From contig JASGFY010000002.1 of NCBI GenBank assembly GCA_047605265.1, forward strand, positions 46,716 through 110,715: a DNA stretch of 64,000 nucleotides, in the 5' to 3' direction. The stretch comes from Solimonas sp047605265. GTDB taxonomy: Bacteria; Pseudomonadota; Gammaproteobacteria; Nevskiales; Nevskiaceae. The position numbers and the translations under genes were made by a program. The first letter of the stretch is position 1, and every line of letters begins with the position of its first letter. Shown here piece by piece: positions 43,128-51,596 of the stretch. The notes below the pieces were generated by a model. The model saw only the letters and a program-made list of their open reading frames with translations. It made no database searches and was not told the DNA's origin.

Positions 43128-43216
43128 GCTGTCGTCCTCATGGTGCTGTGTGCGTCTGACGCGTCGTTCTTGTCGGGGCCGAGCCGTCTGTTCTGCGGCG
43201 ATTATAGGCAGCGCGC

Positions 43217-44524
43217 TCAGTTCCGCTCTTGGCTATTGAGCCAGCCGCGTATCGTCAGATTGCCGTGGCGCGCGGCGAAGTCGGCCTCGGCCTCGTCGAT
43301 CAGTGCGCGGGCGCTGCGCGCCAGCGGACGGTCGGCGCCCGGCAGGCCTTCGCCGGTACGCGCCAGCGTCCACAGTTGCGCCAGCGGGACCGAATCGAGA
43401 TCGACCGCCGGCGTCAGCTGCGTCCGCGCGCGTCCGCTCTCGACCAGCAGGCCACAGAAGATCAGCTGCTCGACGATGCGCGCGACGTGCTCGGGCTCGG
43501 CGCCGAGTTCGAGGCTCAGCTCCTCTTGCGTGTAGGCCGGCTCGCCGGCGATGAAGCGTCGGCCGATCGTCGCCATCGCCAGCAATGCCAGATATTCGAT
43601 CTGCCGGCCGCCGAGCAGCGACGGCGCGCGATGCGGCTTGAGGTGCTCCGGATGCTGGACGTAGAACGCCAGCTGGCAGCCGAGCAGCAGGATCATCCAT
43701 CCGACGTAGATCCAGATCAGCAGGAAAATCAGGATCGCGAAGCTGGAATAGATCGCGTTGTAGTTGGTGGCGCCGGCGACGAACGAGGCGAACACCAGGC
43801 TGCCGGTCTGCCACAGCGCGCCGGCGAAGATGCCGCCGGTTGCCGCTGCGCGCAGCGTCACTCGCGCGTTCGGCACATAGCGGTAGAACAGCGTGAACAA
43901 CGCGATGATCAGTACGTACGGCAGCAGGCGACCGATGACGAAGATCAGAAAGCCGAACGGCTGATATTCGGCGAGGAAGGCAACGACCGAGGAATTGAGG
44001 ATCGAAGCGGTGATGCCGACGGCAAGGAAAATCACCAGCGGGCCCACCGCCAGCATCGCGAAATACTCGCCGAGGCGCTGTATCAGCGGTCGCGGCCGCT
44101 CGACGCGCCAGACGAAATTGAAGCTGCTTTCGACCTTCTGGATCAGCGACAGCGCCGACCACAGCAGCAGGGCGATGCCCACCATGCCTAGCACGCCGAC
44201 CTTGACGTTCTGGATGAAGCCGAGCACCTGCTGCGTGACTTCACCGGCCTGCGGACCTAGCGGGGCCAGCAGCTGCGTCAGAAACGGTTCCAGCGCGTGG
44301 CGGGCGCCGAAGGCTTTGAGCACCGAAAACACCAGCGCCAGCAGCGGCACGATCGACAGCAGGGTGGTGTAGACCAGGCTCGTCGCCCGCATCGTCAGCG
44401 GGCCTTCGAGCAAGTCGCGCAGCAGGACGAAGAGGTAACGGCCGGCGCGGACCGAGCGCCGCGGGCGCTCGCCCGGTGCGGATTCCCAGAGCTTTTCGCG
44501 TGCGCGCTGCAGGTAGCGTTTCAT
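43217..44524 (-). CDS. yihY: YihY/BrkB family inner-membrane protein with C-terminal regulatory-like extension
   Basis: Membrane protein of 435 residues. The YihY/BrkB domain (about 30-290) has six hydrophobic helices, with ATSLVYTTLLSIVPLLALVFSVLKAFG and NYNAIYSSFAILIFLLIWIYVGWMILLLGCQLAF as typical blocks. The soluble C-terminal 140 residues contain a winged-helix-like segment (EPAYTQEELSLELGAEPEHVARIVEQLIFCGLLVES). The family was once misnamed ribonuclease BN; its function is not settled. ATG 44524 was chosen; upstream in-frame starts add residues unlike the family. It is divergent from the phasin gene. Confidence 0.9.
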   Translation of the reverse strand: MKRYLQRAREKLWESAPGERPRRSVRAGRYLFVLLRDLLEGPLTMRATSLVYTTLLSIVPLLALVFSVLKAFGARHALEPFLTQLLAPLGPQAGEVTQQVLGFIQNVKVGVLGMVGIALLLWSALSLIQKVESSFNFVWRVERPRPLIQRLGEYFAMLAVGPLVIFLAVGITASILNSSVVAFLAEYQPFGFLIFVIGRLLPYVLIIALFTLFYRYVPNARVTLRAAATGGIFAGALWQTGSLVFASFVAGATNYNAIYSSFAILIFLLIWIYVGWMILLLGCQLAFYVQHPEHLKPHRAPSLLGGRQIEYLALLAMATIGRRFIAGEPAYTQEELSLELGAEPEHVARIVEQLIFCGLLVESGRARTQLTPAVDLDSVPLAQLWTLARTGEGLPGADRPLARSARALIDEAEADFAARHGNLTIRGWLNSQERN

Positions 44525-44594
44525 GGGCGCGAGCATACACAGGGCTCGGCGCAGCCGGTGCGCTGCCGTTGGTCGGCTGCTCTTCGGCAGGCCA

Positions 44595-44622
44595 TTGACA
44601 GCGCATTCGCGACGGGTATGCT
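44595..44622 (+). promoter_or_regulatory. Sigma-70 promoter of the phasin gene
   Basis: -35 TTGACA (44595-44600), 16-bp spacer, -10 TATGCT (44617-44622). The predicted start point lies just before the palindrome at 44635. Confidence 0.6.
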
Positions 44623-44634
44623 GTGCCGCAGCAA

Positions 44635-44651
44635 TTGTTGCATTGCAACAA
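44635..44651 (+). promoter_or_regulatory. Perfect palindrome downstream of the phasin promoter, candidate PhaR operator
   Basis: TTGTTGCA-T-TGCAACAA is an exact 8-bp inverted repeat placed right after the predicted transcription start and 43 bp before the phasin ATG. A repressor bound here would block transcription. PHA-granule repressors of the PhaR type act on phasin promoters through TGC/GCA-containing repeats; that identity is an inference. Confidence 0.55.
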
Positions 44652-44693
44652 GGGTGGGGACTTTCTTCTTTTACTTTCCGGACGGAGTGCAGC

Positions 44694-45158
44694 ATGAGCG
44701 TTGAAACGATCGTCAATGATGTGAAGAACCGCGCCGATGTTGTCGTCAGCCTTGGTCAGGAGGCTCTGGGCGTCGGTGTCGAGACTCTGAAGGCCGCGAA
44801 CACGATCGTCGTCGAAGGCGTCCACGAACTGGTGCAGACCAATGTCGCCGCCGGCAAGGAACTGTCGAACCTCGTGCAGGCCAGCGTGAGCAAGGCCAAG
44901 ACCGATGGCATCAAGGCCATTGCCACCAACCCGGTCGCCTATCTCCCGGAAGGCAAGGCCACGGTCGTCGGCGCCTACACCGAATCGCTGAAGATCGTCA
45001 CCAAGACCGGCGATGAACTCGCCAAGACGCTGAAGAGCGGCGTCGAGTCGATCAGCGCCAAGTTCCAGGGCGAGGCGCCGGTCGTCGCCAAGGCGAAGAA
45101 GGTTGCGTTGAAGACCGCGAGCAAGGCCAAGAAGGCTGCCAAGAAGGTTGTGGCCTGA
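44694..45158 (+). CDS. phaP: Phasin family protein (PHA granule-associated)
   Basis: Protein of 154 residues of the phasin family, which coats polyhydroxyalkanoate granules. The amphipathic helical core covers about 1-125 (VNDVKNRADVVVSLGQEALGVGVETLKAAN). The C-terminal 25 residues are Lys/Ala-rich (KAKKVALKTASKAKKAAKKVVA), like the basic tails of PhaF-type phasins that contact DNA. It has its own promoter, a palindromic operator candidate and a strong terminator. No PHA synthase lies in the window. Confidence 0.88.
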   Translation: MSVETIVNDVKNRADVVVSLGQEALGVGVETLKAANTIVVEGVHELVQTNVAAGKELSNLVQASVSKAKTDGIKAIATNPVAYLPEGKATVVGAYTESLKIVTKTGDELAKTLKSGVESISAKFQGEAPVVAKAKKVALKTASKAKKAAKKVVA

Positions 45159-45226
45159 GGCAAAGAACGACACGCGGCGCCTGCGCGCCGCTGGGCCTGA
45201 CGCACGAACGTCGGGCCGGCATGAAG

Positions 45227-45258
45227 GGGGAGTCGAGGCAACTCGGCTTCCCTTTTTT
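45227..45258 (+). terminator. Terminator of the phasin gene
   Basis: GGGGAGTCGAG (45227-45237), loop GCAA, CTCGGCTTCCC (45242-45252) with two wobble pairs, then six T residues. Confidence 0.85.
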
Positions 45259-45317
45259 GTTTCGGGAACCAGGCCTGCTTGATAGCTGCCAATGGTACGA
45301 CCACGGAGTTGCCCGTC

Positions 45318-45578
45318 ATGAGCGCCGGATTCGATATCGACCGCATCGTCGGCGCTGTCGCGCTGATCGTGCTGCACGAGGTCGACGCGCTTGCCGCGCA
45401 TGGGCAGACGCGCGCGCGCCGCGCGCGCAGCGCCTGGCAGGTGCGCGACGGCGTCGAGCGTCGGCGCGAACTGCGCTCGCTGTCGCGACAGACGCGGCGG
45501 CGCCGGCAGGAGGACCACGCGATCCGCCGTGAGCTCTGGATCGGCCTGCTGAAGGATCTGCGTTCCGCGCGACGCTGA
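45318..45578 (+). CDS. Hypothetical Arg-rich protein, 86 residues
   Basis: A short frame from ATG 45318, preceded at a distance by GGAG, encoding MSAGFDIDRIVGAVALIVLHEVDALAAHG followed by an extremely Arg-rich half (RARRARSAWQVRDGVERRR, RQTRRRRQED). It sits between the phasin terminator and the convergent oxidoreductase stop. I do not recognise a family. The basic half could bind nucleic acid, but the composition is also easy to obtain by chance at this GC content. Confidence 0.4.
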   Translation: MSAGFDIDRIVGAVALIVLHEVDALAAHGQTRARRARSAWQVRDGVERRRELRSLSRQTRRRRQEDHAIRRELWIGLLKDLRSARR

Positions 45579-45583
45579 GCCGG

Positions 45584-46882
45584 TCAGCCGGTACGGACGG
45601 CGTGAGCCCCGGCCGTGGCGATGTGCCGGAGCAGGTATTCGGCGTCTTTGCCGACGTCGGCGAAGCGGCCCGAGCCCCAGGTGTTCTGCCACGGCAGGCC
45701 GAGGAAGTAGAGACCGTCGACGCTCGTCACGCCGCGCGTCTGCACCGGCCGGGCGTGGCCGTCGAACACCGGCGCCTCGACCCAGCGGTAGTCGGCGGAG
45801 AAGCCGATCGCCCAGATCACCGTCGTGATGTCGGAGGCGGCGAGATTGAGCATCGTGCGTTCCTCGCGCGGTTCCCACACCGGCGCGTATGGCGCCTCGA
45901 CCGGCGCGACGATGCCCTGCGCTTCGATGTACTGGTCGATGCTGCGGCGGATCGCCAGATAGCTCGCGTCGGCCTGATCGAGGTTGCGTTTCAGATCCGC
46001 TTCGAAGCGCGCGCCGGGCGCACCGTCGATGCCCGCGATTCCGCCGAAGCGGCCGTACAGCTGCATGCCTTCTAGCGCGAAGCGGCGCAGGTCGATCTCG
46101 CGGCCGCCGTCGCGGCCGGTCAGGTAGTGATTGGTCTTCTCGCGCACCGTTTCCTTCTGCGGATGTTGCGCGTACGGAATGTCGTAGTAGCCCGATTCGG
46201 TCAGCCAGTCCGTCACTTCCTTGCCGCGATAGACCCGTGGCGAGCGCGGCGCGGTGCCGACCGCGAGATGCACTTGGCGCCCGGCCAGATGCAGATCCTC
46301 GGCGATCTGGCAGCCGGACTGCCCGGTGCCGACGACGAGCACGGCGCCGTCCGGCAGCTGCTGCGGATTGCGATAGTTCGAAGAATGCAGTTGCGTGATC
46401 GACGACGGCAGGCGCTCGGCGCTGCGCGGAATGATCGGTGCGTGATAGCCGCCGGTGGCGATGACCACCTGCTCGGCGAACCAGTCGCCGGCGCTGGTTT
46501 GCAATGCATAGCCGCCGTCGGCCGCGCGCAGGCGCGTGACGCTGACGCCCTCGTGCAGCGGCGGCGAGAACGAGGCGACATAGCCTTCGAGGTAATCGAC
46601 GATCTGATCCTTGAGCATGAAGCCGTGCGGATCGGGCCCGGCATACGGCCAGCCGGGCAGGCGGCACTGCCAGTTCGGCGTGACGAGGCAGAATGAATCC
46701 CAGCGCGCCTCGCGCCACTCGTGCGCGACGCGGTGCTTCTCGAAGACCACGTGCTCGATGCCGCGCTGCTTCAGCAGCCAGCTCATCGCCAGGCCCGCCT
46801 GGCCTCCGCCGACGACGGCGACCGGCACGCGGCGCATGGAGGAAGACGGAGACGGCGGGAGAGAGGGAACGGCGGCGTTCAC
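45584..46882 (-). CDS. MSMEG_0569-family flavin-dependent oxidoreductase (Nit1C cluster)
   Basis: Flavoprotein monooxygenase-like enzyme of 432 residues. Two Rossmann motifs are present: VAVVGGGQAGLAMSWLL for FAD near residue 22 and VLVVGTGQSGCQIAEDL for NAD(P)H near residue 180. It is the last gene of the seven-gene nitrilase cluster and its ATG overlaps the preceding stop by four bases (ATG 46837 is an alternative start). The family is defined by co-occurrence with this nitrilase; its substrate is unknown, and N- or C-oxidation of a nitrile-related compound is a guess. Confidence 0.85.
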   Translation of the reverse strand: MNAAVPSLPPSPSSSMRRVPVAVVGGGQAGLAMSWLLKQRGIEHVVFEKHRVAHEWREARWDSFCLVTPNWQCRLPGWPYAGPDPHGFMLKDQIVDYLEGYVASFSPPLHEGVSVTRLRAADGGYALQTSAGDWFAEQVVIATGGYHAPIIPRSAERLPSSITQLHSSNYRNPQQLPDGAVLVVGTGQSGCQIAEDLHLAGRQVHLAVGTAPRSPRVYRGKEVTDWLTESGYYDIPYAQHPQKETVREKTNHYLTGRDGGREIDLRRFALEGMQLYGRFGGIAGIDGAPGARFEADLKRNLDQADASYLAIRRSIDQYIEAQGIVAPVEAPYAPVWEPREERTMLNLAASDITTVIWAIGFSADYRWVEAPVFDGHARPVQTRGVTSVDGLYFLGLPWQNTWGSGRFADVGKDAEYLLRHIATAGAHAVRTG

Positions 46883-47163
46883 AGGAAAGACTCGACGGTG
46901 ACGGTGGCATGCGGATCGCGCGCGAAACGCGCGGCGGCGGCTTCGATCTCGTGGATCTGCACGGCGGCATGCGCGCAGCCGAAACCGTACTTCTGGGCGA
47001 CGCGCCGGCTGGCGTGTTCGAGCGCGGCGCGGCTTTTGGCGACGAACTCGGCGACGGGATACGGATGGCCGAGCACGAAGGCCTCGCGGATCGTGCTCGA
47101 CGGCGAGTAACAGAGCATCGACGAGTCGTCGGGCCAGCGGACACGGAACTGCATTTCAGGCAT
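46879..47163 (-). CDS. MSMEG_0570-family nitrogen starvation response protein (Nit1C cluster)
   Basis: Small protein of 94 residues beginning MPEMQFRVRWPDDSSMLCYSPSSTIREAFVLGHPYPVAEFV, a pattern found in small proteins that occur only in the Nit1C nitrilase cluster. It has no known catalytic motif. It overlaps the AIR-synthase-like gene by 8 bp at its 5' end and the oxidoreductase by 4 bp at its 3' end, so it is translated as part of the chain. Its function is unknown; a subunit or chaperone role would fit the strict linkage. Confidence 0.83.
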   Translation of the reverse strand: MPEMQFRVRWPDDSSMLCYSPSSTIREAFVLGHPYPVAEFVAKSRAALEHASRRVAQKYGFGCAHAAVQIHEIEAAAARFARDPHATVTVESFL

Positions 47164-48163
47164 GGCGGCGCTCCTCGATGCGGCGCTTCTCGATGAAAGG
47201 CGGCGCGACCGGACCGCAGCCGGTGAGCGCTTGCGCGGCGAAATCCCAGGCGAGGCGCGCGTCGCCGTGCGCGCGCAGGCGCAACTGGCGTGTGCCGTCG
47301 CAGCGGCCGACGGCGGCGCAGGCGAGATCGCGCGCATGGAAGCGCGCCGTCACCTCGGCGACGTACACGTCCGGCACGGCGAGTAAGTAGCCGTAGCTGG
47401 GAAAGGTCTGCAGCAGCCAGCGCGCCAGCGGCGCCTGTGGCGGGCGCGGCACGCGGCGCACGTCCAGCGTCGCGCCGACGCCCGAGCATTCGAGCAGCAT
47501 CAGCGCGGTGCCGAGCACGCCGGCCTGGCTGATATCCTTGGCGGCGCGGCACAGGCCGTCCTCGGCGAGTTGGGGCAGCAGTTCGAGATCGCCGCGCAGC
47601 CGTTGCGGCGCCGCCGCAGTCGCCGCGTTCCAGTGCGGGAACGGCTCGCGGTACGCGCCGCGCAGATCGACGGCGACGAGCAGCGCGTCGCCGGGCCGCG
47701 CGTCGAAGCTCGTCAGCAGTTTGCTGGCGCGGCCGATGATCGCGACCGAGAGCTGCTCCTGCGCGGCACTCGCGCCGCTGTGGCCACCGACGACCGGCAC
47801 GCCGAACGCGCGCGACGCGGCCGCCATGCCGTCGAGGATGGGCTGCATCCGCCGCGTGTCGCGGCTCCAAACGGCATCGACGACGGCGAGCGGGCGGCCG
47901 CCCATCGCGGCGATGTCGGAGACGTTGACCATCACGCCGCACCAGCCGGCGAACCAGGGATCGCGCGCGACGAACTCGTTGAGAAAACCTTCGATCGCGA
48001 ACAGCAGATGACCATCACCGTCCGGCAGGGCCGCGCAGTCGTCGCCGACCGGCACGGCCGCCGACGGATCGGCGATGCCGAGCGCGCCCATGGCCGCGGC
48101 GATGTCGCGCTTGGCGGCGACGCCGCGGCTGTTCCGCAGACCGGCGATCAGTTCGCTGAGCAT
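47156..48163 (-). CDS. Sll0787-family AIR-synthase-like protein (Nit1C cluster)
   Basis: Protein of 335 residues with the PurM/AIR synthase fold. The N-terminal ATP-binding-like domain includes PVGDDCAAL, VMVNVSDIAAMGGRPLAVVDAVW and VVGGHS; the C-terminal domain includes KDISQAGVLGTALMLLECSGVGATL. PurM-superfamily enzymes activate an oxygen or nitrogen with ATP, so an ATP-dependent ligation or phosphorylation step is plausible. ATG 48163 shares one base with the stop of the acetyltransferase gene. An open frame extends upstream across that gene but is not coding. Confidence 0.87.
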   Translation of the reverse strand: MLSELIAGLRNSRGVAAKRDIAAAMGALGIADPSAAVPVGDDCAALPDGDGHLLFAIEGFLNEFVARDPWFAGWCGVMVNVSDIAAMGGRPLAVVDAVWSRDTRRMQPILDGMAAASRAFGVPVVGGHSGASAAQEQLSVAIIGRASKLLTSFDARPGDALLVAVDLRGAYREPFPHWNAATAAAPQRLRGDLELLPQLAEDGLCRAAKDISQAGVLGTALMLLECSGVGATLDVRRVPRPPQAPLARWLLQTFPSYGYLLAVPDVYVAEVTARFHARDLACAAVGRCDGTRQLRLRAHGDARLAWDFAAQALTGCGPVAPPFIEKRRIEERRHA

Positions 48164-48726
48164 CAGGCGGCCCGTTGTGCGTGTCCGTGCAGATGCGTGT
48201 AGAAGGCCACGGCATCGCGATGCCGCGGCGGATAGTGTTCGAGCCGCGCCTGCATCAGCACGTGCGGGCGGCCCCGCACCTCGATCGCTTCCAGCGATGT
48301 CCAGTGCAGTTGCTCGAAGCGCTTCACGTTCTGCACCTGCACCTGCGCGACAAAGCGCGTGCAGCCGCGCGCGTGCGCGGTGCGCACGGCGTGGCGGATC
48401 AGCTCGCTGCCGAGCCAGGCGCTGCGCCGGTAGTCCGCCAGCACGGCGAGCCGCGAGCCCTGCCACAGGCCCGGCTCGCGATCGGGCGAGGGCCGGTGGA
48501 TGCGTACGGTGCCGACGACGCGCTCGCCGATGCCGGCGACGCAGGCGATCGCGGCGATCGGTAATGCGTGCGCGTCGACCGCGTCGCCATCGTCGCCGTC
48601 GAAGATCGCCTGCTCGGCGCAGAACACCGCGCGGCGCAGCTCGACGCAGGCGCGGCGCTCCCATTCGGCGCTCACGTGCTGGATGCGGAATTCGCCCGGC
48701 ATGAACGGGGTCGTCGGCAGCAGCAT
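48163..48726 (-). CDS. MSMEG_0567/Sll0786-family GNAT N-acetyltransferase (Nit1C cluster)
   Basis: GNAT-fold protein of 187 residues. The acetyl-CoA region is seen as GSRLAVLADYRRSAWLGSELIRHAVRTAHARGCTRFVAQVQ, with the usual V-x-xxxRRxxxG spacing partly altered. In mycobacteria and cyanobacteria the homologue is the N-terminal partner of the AIR-synthase-like protein. The start ATG 48726 is separated by a single base from the radical SAM stop (TGACATG). The substrate is unknown. Confidence 0.85.
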   Translation of the reverse strand: MLLPTTPFMPGEFRIQHVSAEWERRACVELRRAVFCAEQAIFDGDDGDAVDAHALPIAAIACVAGIGERVVGTVRIHRPSPDREPGLWQGSRLAVLADYRRSAWLGSELIRHAVRTAHARGCTRFVAQVQVQNVKRFEQLHWTSLEAIEVRGRPHVLMQARLEHYPPRHRDAVAFYTHLHGHAQRAA

Positions 48727-49787
48727 GTCAGGCCGCCTGCGCGGCAGGCGCCGCATCGGTCTCGTAGGCTGCGAGCGACGAGCACGCGCCGCACTTGCCG
48801 CAGCCGGCCTTGATGTCGCGCGAGCGCAGGCCGGCGTCGACGAGCATGCGGCCGAGCAGCGTCAGCAGCTCGCGCATGAATGCCGGCTCGGGCGCGGCAT
48901 GGCGTTCGAGTGCTGTGCCGGAGATCGGCACGAAGGGCACGACGAAGGGGTAGACGCCGAGGTCGACGAGCGTTGCGCACATCGCGAGAATCGCTTCGCG
49001 CGTGTCGCCGAGGCCGGCCAGTATGTACGTACTGACCTGGCCACGTCCGAACACCGCGACGGCGTCGGCGAAGGCCCGCAGATACTGTGCGATCGTCACC
49101 TCGGCCTTGCCCGGCATGATGCGCGCGCGCACCTCCGGCGTGACCGCTTCGAGATGCATGCCGAGACTGTCGACGCCGGCATCCTTCAGCTTCCGGAACC
49201 ACGCTGGATCGTCGGGCGGCTCGCACTGCGCCTGGATCGCGAGCGTCGGCACGGCGGCTTTCACCGCGAGCGCGCTGTCGACGAGGATCGCCGCGCCGCG
49301 ATCAGTGAAGTTCGGCGTGCCGGTCGTCATCACCATGTGCGTGACGCCGTCGAGCGCGACGGCGGCGCGCGCGACTTCGGCGAGCTGCTCCGGCGTTTTG
49401 CGGTTGATGGTGCGGCCGTGCGCCAGCGATTCGCCGATCGCGCAGAACTGGCACGAGGTGCTGCGCCGGCCGTAGCGGATGCAGGTCTGCAGCACCGTCG
49501 TCGCCAGCACGTCGCCGCCGTGCAGCTGCGCGATCTTCGAGTACGCCACGCCGTCGGCGGTCTGCAGCGTGTAGAAGCGCGGCGCTTTCGGAAACGTGAG
49601 ATGGGCGATCTTCACGCCATCGCGGCGCAGCGCGGCGCGGCCGTCGACGCCGGGCGCATCGCTGGCGTACGGTGACTCGGCGGCGCTGCCGGTGTGCACC
49701 GGCACCATGAACGTGCGGCCGTCGAGGATCACGGCCTTGTGATCGGACGGCCCGGCGCCGCCGCGCCGGCTCGGCGCGCCGGCCGAG

Positions 49788-50846
<1,059 letters not shown>

Positions 50847-50853
50847 GACGCGC

Positions 50854-51336
50854 TCAGACCGTCCACGTGTGGATCATGAAGGCGTCGTCGTTGCGGTGGA
50901 TCAGGATCAGGTCGAGCACGTCGAGCGGATTGATCGGCCGGATGCCAGGGATCAGCGACGGTTCGCCGTGGCCGTACAGGGCCTGCAGCGCGAAGCGGCA
51001 GGCGTAGACCTTACCGCCCTCGGCCATGAACGCGGTCAGTTGGTTGGTGAAGTTCTGATGGCCGGGAAAGGCCTCGTCGCCGAGCGTCGGGAAGCCGCGC
51101 TGGATGCCGAGCGTGACGCCGGGGCCGTACAGCAGGATCGAGGTTTCGAAGCCTTTGCGCAGCAGGCGCTTGCCCTGCAGCATGTTGACGAGGCCGATCG
51201 AGCCTTCGAAGGCGACGGTGTGGAAGGTGATCAGCGCCTTCTCGCCGGGCCTGGCTTTGACGTCCTCGAACACCTTCTCTTCGTAGTCGACGAAGAAATC
51301 GCCTTTCTGGTGGGCCGGGGCGGTCACTGCGGGCAT
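50854..51336 (-). CDS. MSMEG_0572/Sll0783-family nitrogen starvation response protein (Nit1C cluster)
   Basis: Protein of 160 residues beginning MPAVTAPAHQKGDFFVDYEEKVFEDVKARPGEKALITFHTVAFEGS. The middle (LLYGPGVTLGIQRGFPTLGDEAFPGHQ) suggests a DsrE-like small alpha/beta fold. In Synechocystis, sll0783 is strongly induced by nitrogen starvation and affects PHB formation; the biochemical role is not known. It is the first gene of the cluster, about 50 nt downstream of the predicted sigma-54 start. Upstream in-frame starts to 51444 would cross the promoter and were rejected. Confidence 0.87.
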   Translation of the reverse strand: MPAVTAPAHQKGDFFVDYEEKVFEDVKARPGEKALITFHTVAFEGSIGLVNMLQGKRLLRKGFETSILLYGPGVTLGIQRGFPTLGDEAFPGHQNFTNQLTAFMAEGGKVYACRFALQALYGHGEPSLIPGIRPINPLDVLDLILIHRNDDAFMIHTWTV

Positions 51337-51397
51337 GTCGTGCTCCTGATATCGGTTCCGGGCCGGCGCGGATTGCGGCGGCGTCCGGAGCCATGGC

Positions 51398-51412
51398 GCA
51401 ACCGACATGCCA
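51398..51412 (-). promoter_or_regulatory. Sigma-54 (RpoN) promoter of the nitrilase cluster
   Basis: On the minus strand TGGCAT-GTCGG-TTGC matches the TGGCAC-N5-TTGC consensus with one mismatch, with the invariant GG and GC at the required spacing. The start point would fall near 51387, about 50 bp ahead of the first cluster gene. RpoN control fits nitrogen-limitation induction of this cluster type. Confidence 0.65.
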
Positions 51413-51450
51413 TCAATCGCCATTGATCGGTGATCATCGTGCAATCAATG
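51412..51450. promoter_or_regulatory. ATCAAT/ATTGAT repeats upstream of the sigma-54 promoter
   Basis: ATCAAT-CGCC-ATTGAT (51412-51427) is a perfect inverted repeat touching the -24 element. CATTGAT (51421-51427) and ATCAATG (51444-51450) form a second one, with a TGATCA palindrome in between. These are candidate activator or MocR-regulator sites in the divergent control region. Confidence 0.45.
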
Positions 51451-51596
51451 TGAGACATTCATGAGCGGCCGCGGGATTTTTCCGCAACGCCGGCGGGGCC
51501 TTGCCGCAGCCTTCCGATGAAAAAGACTTTTCCGCGTCGAGAGCGCGCTTTATGATGGCGCCCGTTCTGTCGCCATCTGGTGCGCCGGGGTGGATC

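Noticed and set aside
44241..47942. A 1233-codon minus-strand open frame across the YihY-like, phasin and nitrilase-cluster genes
   Set aside because: It spans several unrelated conserved genes in other frames and both strands; a pure high-GC shadow.
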